64,000 bases of DNA from Georgenia ruanii. Lineage in GTDB: Bacteria > Actinomycetota > Actinomycetes > Actinomycetales > Actinomycetaceae. Below, one piece after another: positions 35,247 to 44,476 of this stretch. The translations under genes and the position numbers were made by a program. Position 1 is the stretch's first letter, and every line of letters starts with the position of its first letter. The stretch spans positions 1 to 64,000 of the forward strand of contig NZ_VUKE01000018.1 of NCBI RefSeq assembly GCF_009193175.1, read 5' to 3'. The notes beneath the pieces were generated by a model. It was not told the origin of the DNA, ran no database searches, and worked only from the letters and a program-made list of their open reading frames with translations.

Positions 35247-35495
35247 ATGGATTGGCGTCACCGCGCTGCCTGTCTCACCGAGGATCCGGAGCTGTTCTTC
35301 CCCATCGGGAACACCGGCCCCGCCCTCGCGCAGATCGAGGAGGCGAAGGCCGTGTGCGGGAAGTGCGAGGTGGTCGACACCTGCCTCAAGTGGGCCCTGG
35401 AGACGGGTCAGGACTCGGGCGTGTGGGGTGGCCTGAGCGAGGACGAGCGGCGCGCGCTCAAGCGGCGCACCGCCCGCGCCCGCCGCGCCGGCTGA
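35247..35495 (+). CDS. whiB1: WhiB1-type iron-sulfur regulator
   Basis: An 82-residue WhiB protein that should hold a 4Fe-4S cluster on Cys9, Cys37, Cys40 and Cys46. The turn motif GVWGG and the basic C-terminus KRRTARARRAG (DNA binding) are present. MDWRHRAACLTEDPELFFPIG and the whole length closely match mycobacterial WhiB1, an essential nitric-oxide-responsive regulator that binds the main sigma factor. The start ATG follows GGAG. The gene is monocistronic with a long upstream region and a hairpin after it. Confidence 0.95.
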   Translation: MDWRHRAACLTEDPELFFPIGNTGPALAQIEEAKAVCGKCEVVDTCLKWALETGQDSGVWGGLSEDERRALKRRTARARRAG

Positions 35496-35517
35496 CCGCC
35501 GCGCCCCACGCTTCACC

Positions 35518-35547
35518 ACGACGCCGTCGGGAGACCGGCGGCGTCGT
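35518..35547 (+). terminator. Hairpin after whiB1
   Basis: 13-base arms (35518-35530 and 35535-35547) pair with one G-U around a GAGA tetraloop, 22 bp after the whiB1 stop. It also lies after the convergent histidine kinase gene. Confidence 0.75.
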
Positions 35548-35662
35548 CGTGTCTGCGGGCACCGCCGGGGAGCCGGCGTCGTGGTGGACCCAGGCACCGC
35601 GGCCGACGGGCCGCGCGCGAGTCTCGGCCGGTCGCACCCGCCGGACGGGCCTCGACCGGTCC

Positions 35663-37114
35663 TCACCGCTCCCGCTGACGCGCGTGCAGGATCACCTCGG
35701 TGCCGCCCTCGGGCACGGCGCGCCACTCGATCGACCCGCCGAGCTCGCCCGTGACGAGGGTCTTGACGATCTGCGTCCCCAGCCCGGAGAGCACCTTGCC
35801 CTCCGCGATCCCCCGCCCGTCGTCGTGCACCCGGACCTCCAGCTCGGACCCGTCGCGCTCGGCCTGCACGGTCACCGTGCCGGTGCGCCCGTGCAGGCCG
35901 TGCTCGACGGCATTGGTCACCAGCTCGGTGAGCACGACCGCCAGGGTGGTCGCCGCCTCGGCGCCGACGAGGCCAAAGCTGCCCTCCACCACCGTGCGCA
36001 CCGAGGAGTCCGGGGAGGCGACGTCGGCCGCCAGGCGCAGCACCCGGCCGAAGACCTCGTCGAAGTCGACGACCTCGTCGATGTTCTGGGAGAGCGTCTC
36101 GTGCACGAGGGCGATCGTGGACACCCGGCGCTCGGCCTCCTCGAGGGCGTCCTTGGTCTCGGGGTTGTCCGAGCGGCGGGCCTGCAGCCGCAGCAGCGCC
36201 GAGACGGTCTGCAGGTTGTTCTTCACCCGATGGTGGATCTCCCGGATGGTGGCGTCCTTGGTGATGAGCTCGCGCTCGCGCCGGCGCACCTCCGAGACGT
36301 CCCGGCACAGCAGCAGGGCGCCGCGCCGCTCCCCGCGGTCGGTCAGCGGGACGGCGCGCAGGCTCAGGGTGACCCCCCGGACGTCCACCTCGGTGCGCCA
36401 GGCGGCCCGGCCCATGACGACGACGGCGAGGGTCTCCTCCACCGAGGAGGACTCCTCCAGCAGCTGCGTGACGACCTCGGCGAGCACCTCCCCGCGCAGC
36501 TGCCCGATCACGCCCAGCCGGTGGAAGTTGCTCACCGCGTTCGGGCTCGCGTAGATGACCCGGCCCTCGGCGTCCAGGCGCACCAGGCCGTCGCCCACGC
36601 GCGGGGCGCCGCGCCGGGACCCGGTGGGGGCGCCGGCCTGCGGGAACTCCCCGCGGGAGACCATCGCGCAGAGCATGTCCGCGATCTCGGTGTAGGAGAT
36701 CTCCAGGCGGGAGGGCACGCGGGTGGCCGGCAGGCTGGACTCGCGCGTCATGACGCCGAGCGCGCGGCCCTCGTGCACGACCGGGACGAGCACCTCCCGG
36801 ACCCCGTACGCGGTGCGCGACTGCTCGGCGCGCAGGTGGATCCCGCCGTCGACCATGGTCTGGCGCAGGAGCTCCTGGCGCTGCTCGGGGATGCGGTGCC
36901 CGACGATGTCGTCGTAGTGGACGGTCGCGGCCGTCGAGGGGCGGCAGTGCGCCGCGGCGACGAAGCCGCCGTCACCCGTCGGCAGCCACAGCACCAGGTC
37001 GGCGAACGCCAGGTCCGCCACCACCTGCCAGTCCCCGACGAGCTGATGGAGCCACTCGGTGTCCTGGGGCTCGAGCTCGACGGTCTCCGCGATCATGTTC
37101 GCCAGGGTGGGCAC
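35663..37114 (-). CDS. pdtaS: PdtaS-type cytosolic sensor histidine kinase
   Basis: A 483-residue soluble kinase. A GAF-like domain (about residues 1-150) is followed by a PAS domain (about 170-280), a HisKA_2 dimerisation segment with EIHHRVKNNLQTVSALLRLQ (His294/295) and an ATPase domain (TELVTNAVEHG, DDGRGI, GLGTQIVKTL). This order matches Mycobacterium tuberculosis PdtaS (Rv3220c), which controls the RNA-binding antiterminator PdtaR. No membrane helix is present. PdtaR is not in the window, as in mycobacteria where the two genes are apart. Confidence 0.9.
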   Translation of the reverse strand: MPTLANMIAETVELEPQDTEWLHQLVGDWQVVADLAFADLVLWLPTGDGGFVAAAHCRPSTAATVHYDDIVGHRIPEQRQELLRQTMVDGGIHLRAEQSRTAYGVREVLVPVVHEGRALGVMTRESSLPATRVPSRLEISYTEIADMLCAMVSRGEFPQAGAPTGSRRGAPRVGDGLVRLDAEGRVIYASPNAVSNFHRLGVIGQLRGEVLAEVVTQLLEESSSVEETLAVVVMGRAAWRTEVDVRGVTLSLRAVPLTDRGERRGALLLCRDVSEVRRRERELITKDATIREIHHRVKNNLQTVSALLRLQARRSDNPETKDALEEAERRVSTIALVHETLSQNIDEVVDFDEVFGRVLRLAADVASPDSSVRTVVEGSFGLVGAEAATTLAVVLTELVTNAVEHGLHGRTGTVTVQAERDGSELEVRVHDDGRGIAEGKVLSGLGTQIVKTLVTGELGGSIEWRAVPEGGTEVILHARQRER

Positions 37115-37269
37115 GCCCCCACCCTAGTGCCGCCGCCACGCCCGGCCCGCCGGGGGCCGACCCCGCGGCCCGGCCCCCGGCCCCCGATTCGGTCGCCCTC
37201 GCCGGTTACGCTGTCGAGGTCCCGCCGGCCCGCACGTCGCGCCGGCGTCCACGACCCCGAAGGAGCACC

Positions 37270-37764
37270 GTGCACTTCTCTGCCACGTCCGACTACCCCG
37301 CCGACGCCACCACCGTCGCCGCGATGCTCGCGGACGAGGACTTCGCCCGCCGCCGTGCCGCGGCGACCGGCCCGCTGGAGCAGTCCACCGAGGTCACCCG
37401 GGACGGCGAGGCGTTCACGGTCACGACGAAGCTGAAGATGCCCACGACGATGGTGCCGCCGAAGTTCCGGTCGTTCGCGCCCAGCTCGCTCAACGTCACG
37501 CTGGTGGAGGCGTGGGCCGCCCCGGCCGCCGACGGCGTGCGGACCTCCGCGTTCACCGTCGACATCCAGGGCGTGCCGGCCAAGGTGCGAGGCACGCAGA
37601 AGCTGGCCCCCTCCGCCGCGGGCAGCACGATGACCTACGACGGCGAGGTCACCGCCTCCATCCCGCTGGTCGGCAAGAAGATGGAGCAGATGGCGGTCGC
37701 GGCCGTGGACAAGATCGTCCAGGTGGAGCGTCGCGTCGCCCTGGAGTACCTCGCCGAGCACTGA
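37270..37764 (+). CDS. DUF2505 family protein
   Basis: A 164-residue protein starting at GTG 37270 after a GAAGGAG ribosome site. The pattern MHFSATSDYPADATTVAAMLADEDF and KMEQMAVAAVDKIVQVERR fits the DUF2505/SRPBCC-like fold with a hydrophobic cavity. No enzymatic function is known. It is divergent from pdtaS, a neighbourhood that I recall in other actinobacteria. Confidence 0.85.
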   Translation: MHFSATSDYPADATTVAAMLADEDFARRRAAATGPLEQSTEVTRDGEAFTVTTKLKMPTTMVPPKFRSFAPSSLNVTLVEAWAAPAADGVRTSAFTVDIQGVPAKVRGTQKLAPSAAGSTMTYDGEVTASIPLVGKKMEQMAVAAVDKIVQVERRVALEYLAEH

Positions 37765-37778
37765 GACGCGGGAGACGG

Positions 37779-37813
37779 GGCGCGTCCGGCCGCGCAGGCC
37801 GGCCGGACGCGCC
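37779..37813. terminator. Bidirectional hairpin between the DUF2505 gene and putA
   Basis: Perfect 13-base arms GGCGCGTCCGGCC/GGCCGGACGCGCC with a 9-base loop lie in the 54-bp gap between convergent genes. Confidence 0.8.
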
Positions 37814-37818
37814 GCCGC

Positions 37819-40800
37819 TCAGTGGCGCTCGGCCGGCAGGTGACCGAAGCGGTGCCGCGTGAGCGAGATGGCCTGCTCGCGCAGCACCGTGAGCAGCTCG
37901 CGTCGGCCGGTCGCCAGCACCGGCTGGGTCAGCAGGGAGACGTCCTCCCCGGCGAGCGCACCGGGCAGGGACGCGGCCTCGTCGCCGATGACCCGCACCC
38001 GCCCGGTGACCTCGCCGCGACGGACCCGGCCGATCAGCTGGTCCGCCGACTCGGCCGCGTCGACGTGGGCGGCCAGGCGCCGCAGGCCCAGCCGGGCGGG
38101 CTCGCCCGTGGCGTCGAGCGCCTTGAGCGCGTTGGAGAGCTCGGGGTGCAGGCTCACCCGGACCTCGCTGCCGGCCAGCTCGCCCGCGAGCAGGACGCGG
38201 ACGAGCTCGACGGCGCTCGCGCCGACCCCGGCCCGCACGGTCACCGGCACGGGCCGGTAGCGGAAGGTGTTCTCCTCGCTGCGCAGCCCGGTCCAGTCGA
38301 CCTCCCGGCCGAGCTCGCCGGCCCAGGCGGCGGCGTCGGAGGCGACGGCGGCGCGCAACCAGGACCGGTCGGCCTGGGAGGTGATGAGCCCGGTGTAGTC
38401 CGCCAGGGCGCGGCGCACCTCCCGGGCGGGCTCGCCCTGGCGCCCCGGGACGCCGTCGGCCGCCCAGGTGCCGAGCTGAGCGACATAGTTCGGCCCGCCG
38501 GCCTTCGCGCCGGGGCCGACGGCGGAGTCCTTCCACCCACCGAACGGCTGGCGCTGGACGATCGCGCCGGTGATGTGCCGGTTCACGTAGGCGTTGCCCA
38601 CCTCGACGCGGTCGAGCCAGGAGGCGATCTCGTCCTCGTCGAGGGAGTGCAGGCCGCCGGTGAGGCCGAAGGCGGTGGCGTTCTGCAGCGCGACGGCCTC
38701 CTCGAGGGTGCGGGCCCGCATGATCCCGAGCACCGGGCCGAAGCACTCGGTGAGGTGGAAGAACGAGCCCGGCGCTACGCCCTCCTTCAGCCCGGGCGCC
38801 CACAGCCGGCCGGTCTCGTCCAGGCGGCGGGGTTCGACGAGCCAGGACTCCCCCGGCTCCAGCGTGGTCAGCGCGCGCTCGAGCTTGCCCGTGGGCGGCT
38901 CGATGACCGGGCCCATCGTCACGCCCAGATCGTCGGGCCAGCCCACCCGCAGGGACCGCACCGCGTCGACGAGCTGGCGGCGCAGCCGCTCCGACCGCCC
39001 GGCGGAGCCGACCAGGATGACCAGCGAGGCCGCCGAGCACTTCTGCCCGGCGTGGCCGAACGCGCTCTTGACGAGGTCGGCCACCGCGAGGTCGTAGTCC
39101 GCGGCGGGGGTGATGACGAGGGCGTTCTTGCCCGACGTCTCGGCGTACACCCGCGGGCCGCCAGGCCGCTCGGCCCGCCACCGCTCGAACATCCGCGCGG
39201 TCTCGATGGCGCCGGTGAGCACGACGGTGTCCACGCCCTCGTGGGCCACCAGCGCCCGGCCGACCTCGCCCTCGTCGGTGCGCACCACCTGCAGCAGGTC
39301 CGCCGGCGCCCCGGCGGCCGCGAGCGCCGCCTGCACCGCCCCCGCGGCCACCTCGGTGCAGCCGGGGACGGCGTGGGCGGGCTTGATGACGACGGCGGAG
39401 CCGGCGGCCAGCGCGGCCAGCACCCCGCCGGTGGGGATGGCCACGGGGAAGTTCCACGGCGGGGTCACGAGCGTGAGGGTCGACGGGGTGAAGGCTGCGC
39501 CGTCGGTGGACAGGTGCCCGGCGTCCGGGGCGAGCTCGGCGGCCCGGTCGGCGTAGTAGCGGGCGAAGTCGATCGCCTCGGAGACCTCCGGGTCGGCCTC
39601 GGCCACGGTCTTGCCGCCCTCGGCGGCCATCACGGTGACCAGATCGCCGCGGCGGGCCTCGAGCTCGTCGGCGGCCGCGCGCAGGACGGCGGCGCGTTCG
39701 GCGCCGCTGCGCGCGGCCCAGGCCGGCTGCGCGGCGCGTCCGGCGGCGACCACGCGGTCCACCTCCGCCGGCGAGTCGAGCACCGGTGAGCTCGGCGGCG
39801 CGGGCCGGGCGGTGACCCGGTCCCCGGCCCAGGCGCGCACGGCGGGCAGCGCGGGGTCGGCGTCGGTGGTGTTGGCGAAGCGCTCGCCGGCGCGGGGGTG
39901 CTCGGGCGTGCGGCGCGGCTCGGCGGGCACGGTCGCCATCGCGGCGACCGAGGCACGGAACCGGGCCTCCTGGTCCGCCATCGCGCCCGCCGGCCCCGCG
40001 CCGTCCCCGGCCGCCGGCCCAACGCCGTCGCCGCCCGCCGGCCCGACGCCGTCGCCGCCCGCCGGCCCGACGCCGTCGCCGGCGAACAGCGCGTGGAGGA
40101 AGTTCTGCGACTGGGAGTTCTCCTCCAGCCGGCGCACCAGGTAGGAGACGGCGACGTCGAAGTCCTCCGGCGCCACCACCGGGGTGTAGAGGATGACCGC
40201 GCCGACGGTGTCGCGCACCGCCCGCGCCTGGGCCGGGGCCATGCCCTGGAGCATCTCGACGTCGAGCGAGGCGCCCACGCCGCGGCGCTCGGCGAGCAGG
40301 TGGGCCAGCGCCACGTCGTAGAGGTTGTGCGACGCCACGCCCAGCCGGACCACACCGGCGAGCTCGGGCCGCAGGGTCCGCTCGATCAGCCGCAGGTAGT
40401 TCGCGTCGACCTCGGCCTTGTCGGCGTAGGGCGCCTGCGCCCAGCCGTGCAGCTCGGCCTCGACGCGCTCCATCGACAGGTTCGCACCCTTGACGAACCG
40501 GATCTTGATGCCCGCCCCGCCGGCCATCGCCCGCTTCTCGGCGAAGGCGATGAGTCGCTCGAGCGCGGCGCGCGAGTCGGGCAGGTAGGCCTGCAGCACG
40601 ATGCCGGCCTCGAGGTCGCGCAGCTCCGGCTCGGCCAGCAGCGCCGTGAACACCTCCACGGTGAGGTCGAGGTCGCGGTACTCCTCCATGTCGAGGTTGA
40701 CGAACGCGTGCGGCGAGCGGGCCCGCGCGGCCTGGTAGAGCGGCCGCAGGCGGCGCAGCACCCGCGCGCAGGTGCCCTCGGTGTCCCAGGTGGAGATCTG

Positions 40801-41430
40801 GGAGACGAGGGAGGAGACCTTGATGGAGACGTAGTCGACGTCCTCGCGCGCGAGCAGCGCGAGGGTGCGCTCGGTGCGGGCGGTCGCCTCGGCCTCGCCG
40901 AGCACGGCCTCGCCGAGGAGGTTGATGTTGAGCCGGAAGCCCTGCTCCCGGGCGCGGGCGAGGTGCTCGGCCAGCGCGGGGTCGTGGGCGTCGACGACCA
41001 GATGGCCGACCAGCTGGCGCAGCCGCTTGCGGGCCAGCGGCACCACGACGCCCGGGGCCAGCCGCGCCACCCGGGCGCCCACGGCGAGCAGCGCCTGGTC
41101 CGTGGGGCGCAGGAAGCCCGCGGCGCCGGCCGAGATGCCGGCGAGCTCCTTGGCGGCCACCCGGGAGTCCTCCGGCCGCGCGACCTGGTCGACGAAGCGC
41201 ACCGCGAGGTCGAGGCCCTCCGGGTCGCCGACGAGCCCGGCCAGCTGGGTGGTCGCGACGCGCTCGGCGTCGGTCTGTCCGGCCTCGGTCGCCGCCAACC
41301 AGCGGCGGCCGAGCGCGACGGCGTCGTCCACCAGCGCCCCGACGTCGTCGCGCACCACGTCCGCGGCGCGCGTCCGGCGCCCCTGCGGCACGTCGTCGGC
41401 GGCGGAGGTAGGAGCGTGCTGGGTGGTCAT
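37819..41430 (-). CDS. putA: Bifunctional proline dehydrogenase / P5C dehydrogenase
   Basis: Oxidises proline to glutamate through P5C. The 1203-residue chain has a PRODH barrel (about 90-440, with FVKGANLSMERVEAELHGW and YTPVVAPEDFDVAVSYLVRR), then an aldehyde dehydrogenase domain (about 540-1000, TLVTPPWNFPVAIP, VLTGAIETARMF and GQKCSAASL with the catalytic Cys), then a C-terminal extension. No N-terminal DNA-binding domain is present, so it is not self-regulating like enterobacterial PutA. A 24-bp repeat array encodes a Gly/Pro-rich linker of four 8-residue units between the domains. The ATG at 41430 is the first codon. Confidence 0.94.
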   Translation of the reverse strand: MTTQHAPTSAADDVPQGRRTRAADVVRDDVGALVDDAVALGRRWLAATEAGQTDAERVATTQLAGLVGDPEGLDLAVRFVDQVARPEDSRVAAKELAGISAGAAGFLRPTDQALLAVGARVARLAPGVVVPLARKRLRQLVGHLVVDAHDPALAEHLARAREQGFRLNINLLGEAVLGEAEATARTERTLALLAREDVDYVSIKVSSLVSQISTWDTEGTCARVLRRLRPLYQAARARSPHAFVNLDMEEYRDLDLTVEVFTALLAEPELRDLEAGIVLQAYLPDSRAALERLIAFAEKRAMAGGAGIKIRFVKGANLSMERVEAELHGWAQAPYADKAEVDANYLRLIERTLRPELAGVVRLGVASHNLYDVALAHLLAERRGVGASLDVEMLQGMAPAQARAVRDTVGAVILYTPVVAPEDFDVAVSYLVRRLEENSQSQNFLHALFAGDGVGPAGGDGVGPAGGDGVGPAAGDGAGPAGAMADQEARFRASVAAMATVPAEPRRTPEHPRAGERFANTTDADPALPAVRAWAGDRVTARPAPPSSPVLDSPAEVDRVVAAGRAAQPAWAARSGAERAAVLRAAADELEARRGDLVTVMAAEGGKTVAEADPEVSEAIDFARYYADRAAELAPDAGHLSTDGAAFTPSTLTLVTPPWNFPVAIPTGGVLAALAAGSAVVIKPAHAVPGCTEVAAGAVQAALAAAGAPADLLQVVRTDEGEVGRALVAHEGVDTVVLTGAIETARMFERWRAERPGGPRVYAETSGKNALVITPAADYDLAVADLVKSAFGHAGQKCSAASLVILVGSAGRSERLRRQLVDAVRSLRVGWPDDLGVTMGPVIEPPTGKLERALTTLEPGESWLVEPRRLDETGRLWAPGLKEGVAPGSFFHLTECFGPVLGIMRARTLEEAVALQNATAFGLTGGLHSLDEDEIASWLDRVEVGNAYVNRHITGAIVQRQPFGGWKDSAVGPGAKAGGPNYVAQLGTWAADGVPGRQGEPAREVRRALADYTGLITSQADRSWLRAAVASDAAAWAGELGREVDWTGLRSEENTFRYRPVPVTVRAGVGASAVELVRVLLAGELAGSEVRVSLHPELSNALKALDATGEPARLGLRRLAAHVDAAESADQLIGRVRRGEVTGRVRVIGDEAASLPGALAGEDVSLLTQPVLATGRRELLTVLREQAISLTRHRFGHLPAERH
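39989..40084 (-). repeat. Four 24-bp tandem units in the putA interdomain linker
   Basis: Units at 39989-40012, 40013-40036, 40037-40060 and 40061-40084 differ at a few bases and encode GVGPAGGD-like octapeptides. The frame is kept, so the repeat number can vary without breaking PutA. Confidence 0.9.
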
Positions 41431-41650
41431 GGGGTGGCCTCCTCACCAGACGGGCGGCGGGGTTCGCCGCTGCCGACGGCCCGCGGGGTGCGCCGGCCGG
41501 GTCGGCGTGTCGCGATCCACGGTACTGGGCACCCTGCCACGCGCGCATGGGTCGGGCACCCGCAGCGGGCCTGTCATCTGCGCTCTTGCACGCTGGGTCC
41601 CGGCCGGGGCCGGGGGCAGTGATGCCCTGGCTCGCCGTTGAGCCAGGTGC

Positions 41651-41664
41651 GTGACGTACGTTAC
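41651..41664. promoter_or_regulatory. Palindrome with ACGTACGT core, putA upstream region
   Basis: GTGACGTACGTTAC, a 14-base palindrome with one mismatched pair, lies about 220 bp before the putA start and next to the zwf terminator. The 280-bp region 41431-41710 has no gene. The regulator is unknown. Confidence 0.4.
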
Positions 41665-41665
41665 A

Positions 41666-41688
41666 CCCCCGAAACACGTGCTCGGGGG
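41666..41688 (-). terminator. Hairpin after zwf
   Basis: Perfect 7-base arms CCCCCGA/TCGGGGG around a 9-base loop lie 22 bp downstream of the zwf stop. Confidence 0.6.
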
Positions 41689-41710
41689 ATCTGCGGACCG
41701 GTACGCGCCG

Positions 41711-43153
41711 CTACTCGCCCAGCATCCACCGGTGCGGCGCGGCGAGGCGGCGCGCCTCCTCCGGCCCCCAGGAGCCGGGCGGGTAGGGCAACGGGGCGGG
41801 TCGGTCCGGTCCCTGCAGCGGCGCGAACGCGGTGAACGCGGCCCGCAGGCCCTCCGCCGTCGTGAACAGCGACCGGTCCCCGACGAGGGCGTCGTTGATG
41901 AGCGAGGCGTAGGGCGAGAGCCCCTCCCCGCCGACGACGTCGTCGAGGTTGAGCCGGGCGCGCCCGGAGGAGTACGTGAGGTCCGGGCCGGGGGTCTTGA
42001 CGGTCATGCCCAGCGCGACCTCGCCCTCGCCGGCGAAGTCGATCTCGACGGTGTTGGGCACCTTGAGCTCGTGGGCGAGCGGGCCGAACGGCGGGCGGAG
42101 GACCAAGGTGATGCGCTGCTGCTTGGTGGCCATCCGCTTGCCGGTCCGCAGCAGGAAGGGCACGCCGCGCCAGCGCTCGGTGTCGACCCACAGCCGGGCG
42201 GCGACGAAGGTGTCCTGGGTGGAGTCGTCCGGGACGCCGGGGATGTCGCGGTAACCGTCGAACTGGCCGAGGACCACGTCCTCCTTCGGGTCCAGCGGGT
42301 GGAAGGACTTCAGCACGGCCTCGCGGGCCTGCAGGACGCTGTTGGGGTCGCGCAGGTCCATCGGCGGCTCCATGGCCACTTGGCTGGCGACCTGGAAGAG
42401 GTGGGTGACGAGCATGTCGAGGGCGGCGCCGGTGGCCTCGTAGAACGTCGCCCGGTTGGCGACGTCGAGGTCCTCGGGCACGTCGATCTGCACCTGCTCG
42501 ATGCTGGAGCGGTTCCACTCGGAGCCGAAGAGCTGGTTGGCGAAGCGCAGCACGTAGATCGTCTGCACGCCCTCCTTGCCGAGGAAGTGGTCGATGCGGA
42601 AGACCTGCTCCTCGGCGAGCACCTCCTTGACCAGGGCGTCGAGCTTCTCGAAGGACTCCAGCGAGGTGCCGTACGGCTTCTCGAAGATCACCCGGGCGCC
42701 GTCGGCGAGGTGGTGCGCGCCCAGCCCCCGGGTGATGGGGGCGAAGGCCACCGGCGGCACGGCGAGGAAGTGGATGACCACCGGCTCGCCGCCCGTCTCC
42801 CGGCGCAGCTCCTCGCGCACCTCCCCCAGCACCTCGGGCAGCCGCCCGGGGTTGTCGACCCCGAAGGTCCCGGCGCAGTAGCGGACGTTGCCGCGGATGT
42901 GGGCCCAGTCGTCCGGCAGTCCGCCGCCGCGGCGGGCGACCGCCTCGTCGACGTGCCGGCGGAATCCTTCATCGTCGAGCTCGTCCGCCGCGCAGCCGAT
43001 GATGCGCCACGCCCGCGGCATGAGGCCCCGCTCGTGCACCTCGACGATCGCGGGGAGCACCATGCGGCCGGCGAGGTCGCCGGTGGCGCCGAACAGGACG
43101 ATGACGGCGGCGTCGGGCAGCTGCTGGGTGGTCGACGACGGGGTGTGCGGCAT
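41711..43153 (-). CDS. zwf: Glucose-6-phosphate 1-dehydrogenase
   Basis: The first enzyme of the oxidative pentose phosphate path, making NADPH. The 480-residue protein has the nucleotide motif GATGDLA (residues 22-28), the active-site block RIDHFLGKE with His189, and VIFEKPYG. The length is normal. It stands alone here rather than beside tal/tkt/opcA, which suggests a second, stand-alone Zwf paralogue as seen in some actinobacteria. The nearby OsmC and oxidoreductase genes also depend on reducing power. Confidence 0.94.
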   Translation of the reverse strand: MPHTPSSTTQQLPDAAVIVLFGATGDLAGRMVLPAIVEVHERGLMPRAWRIIGCAADELDDEGFRRHVDEAVARRGGGLPDDWAHIRGNVRYCAGTFGVDNPGRLPEVLGEVREELRRETGGEPVVIHFLAVPPVAFAPITRGLGAHHLADGARVIFEKPYGTSLESFEKLDALVKEVLAEEQVFRIDHFLGKEGVQTIYVLRFANQLFGSEWNRSSIEQVQIDVPEDLDVANRATFYEATGAALDMLVTHLFQVASQVAMEPPMDLRDPNSVLQAREAVLKSFHPLDPKEDVVLGQFDGYRDIPGVPDDSTQDTFVAARLWVDTERWRGVPFLLRTGKRMATKQQRITLVLRPPFGPLAHELKVPNTVEIDFAGEGEVALGMTVKTPGPDLTYSSGRARLNLDDVVGGEGLSPYASLINDALVGDRSLFTTAEGLRAAFTAFAPLQGPDRPAPLPYPPGSWGPEEARRLAAPHRWMLGE

Positions 43154-43248
43154 GCCCGCAACCTACGCGGCCCCCGCGTTCCGGGCGCGCCGACCCCCGC
43201 CCCCCGGTTGCGAGCGACGGCGCCGCGGTGACGTGCGACGATCAGGCC

Positions 43249-43725
43249 ATGACCGACGTCGACCCGGACCTGAAGTCCGCCGCCTCCCCCGACCTGGAGG
43301 CCTCCCCCTCGCCGGCGCTGTGGGCCGAGCGCACCGGCACCCGCACCTACACCGGGCGCAACACCCGCGGCGCCCAGGTGCTCATCGGCGACAGCAAGGA
43401 CGACGGCGTGTTCTCGCCCGGCGAGCTGCTCCAGATCGCGCTCGCGGCCTGCAGCGCGCTGTCCGCCGACCACCGCCTGGCGCACGCCCTGGGCCCCGAC
43501 TTCCGCGCCGTCGTCGGGGTCTCGAACGCGAAGAACCAGGAGGAGAACCGCTACGAGTCGATGACGGTGGAGATCGTCACCGACCTGTCGGGCCTGGACG
43601 AGGCCGCGCGGGCCAAGACGCTCGAGCGGGCGGAGATCGCCATCGAGCGGCAGTGCACGGTCGGGCGCACCCTCGAGGCCGGGGCCTCGCACACCATCGT
43701 CTTCACCGACGAGGCGGCCGGATGA
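43249..43725 (+). CDS. OsmC-family peroxiredoxin-like protein
   Basis: A 158-residue OsmC/Ohr-type thiol peroxidase that would reduce organic hydroperoxides. The two reactive cysteines are Cys68 in LAACSALSADH and Cys136 in RQCTVGR. ATG 43249 is preferred over the GTG at 43228 because homologues start near here. It overlaps the next gene by four bases, forming a two-gene operon divergent from zwf. Confidence 0.88.
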   Translation: MTDVDPDLKSAASPDLEASPSPALWAERTGTRTYTGRNTRGAQVLIGDSKDDGVFSPGELLQIALAACSALSADHRLAHALGPDFRAVVGVSNAKNQEENRYESMTVEIVTDLSGLDEAARAKTLERAEIAIERQCTVGRTLEAGASHTIVFTDEAAG

Positions 43726-44402
43726 GCACGACGACGGCCACCAGCCCGGGGTCGCCGCTCGAACGGCTGCTCGACCGTGCCGTGCGCCGCTCGAAGGGGC
43801 ACGAGGTGGCCCTCGAGCTGCGGCAGGAGCACCCGGGTGCCACGCCGGCCGAGCTCATCGGCCTCCTCGAGCGGCGCTACCTGCGGCGGTCCGCCCTGCT
43901 GGGCGGGGGCGTCGGGGCGGCCGCGACCGTGCCGGCGGTCGGCACCGGCACCGCGGTGGTGCTCACCGCAGGCCAGGTGGCCTCCTTCCTCATCTCGTCG
44001 GCGACCTTCGCCATGGCCGTGGCCACCGTCCACGGGGTCGAGGTCGACGACGTCGAGAGGCGCCGGACGCTCCTCGCCGCGTCGCTGCTCGGCGAGGAGG
44101 GCGCCGAGATCGTCTCCGGGCAGGTCGGCCTGGGCACCTTGTACTGGGCGCGGACCCTGCTCACCAAGCTCCCGATCGGGCGGATCCGGGCGGTGAACAA
44201 GCTGCTCGCCCGGCGCCTCATGCGCTTCGGGTTCGCGCGCGGCGGGGCGCTGGCGCTCGGGCGCCTCGTGCCGTTCGGGGTCGGCGCGGTCATCGGCTAC
44301 GTCGGCACCCGGGGCATGGGGCAGAACGTGGTCGACGGCGTGCACGAGGCCTTCGGGCCGCCGCCGGCCCGCTTCACCGCGGACCTCGAGCCGGCCCGCT
44401 GA
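43722..44402 (+). CDS. Hypothetical membrane-associated protein (226 aa)
   Basis: It begins MSTTTATSPGSPLERLLDRAV at an ATG overlapping the OsmC stop. Small-residue-rich hydrophobic stretches are present at about 60-75, 83-105 and 190-210, with a basic middle region (KLLARRLMRFGFARGG). The pattern is somewhat like EcsC-type proteins, but I cannot assign it. Coupling to OsmC hints at a role in envelope or oxidative stress. Confidence 0.75.
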   Translation: MSTTTATSPGSPLERLLDRAVRRSKGHEVALELRQEHPGATPAELIGLLERRYLRRSALLGGGVGAAATVPAVGTGTAVVLTAGQVASFLISSATFAMAVATVHGVEVDDVERRRTLLAASLLGEEGAEIVSGQVGLGTLYWARTLLTKLPIGRIRAVNKLLARRLMRFGFARGGALALGRLVPFGVGAVIGYVGTRGMGQNVVDGVHEAFGPPPARFTADLEPAR

Positions 44403-44476
44403 CCCGGCCGCCGGCGTCGGCCGCCCCGGCCGCCCGCCCCCGCGCCGCACCGGGCCCGGTCCGGCACGATGGGCAC

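Noticed and set aside
30963-35495. A type VII secretion locus
   Set aside because: Only one EccC/EssC-like ATPase is present. No WXG100, membrane-channel or protease partner was found on either side.
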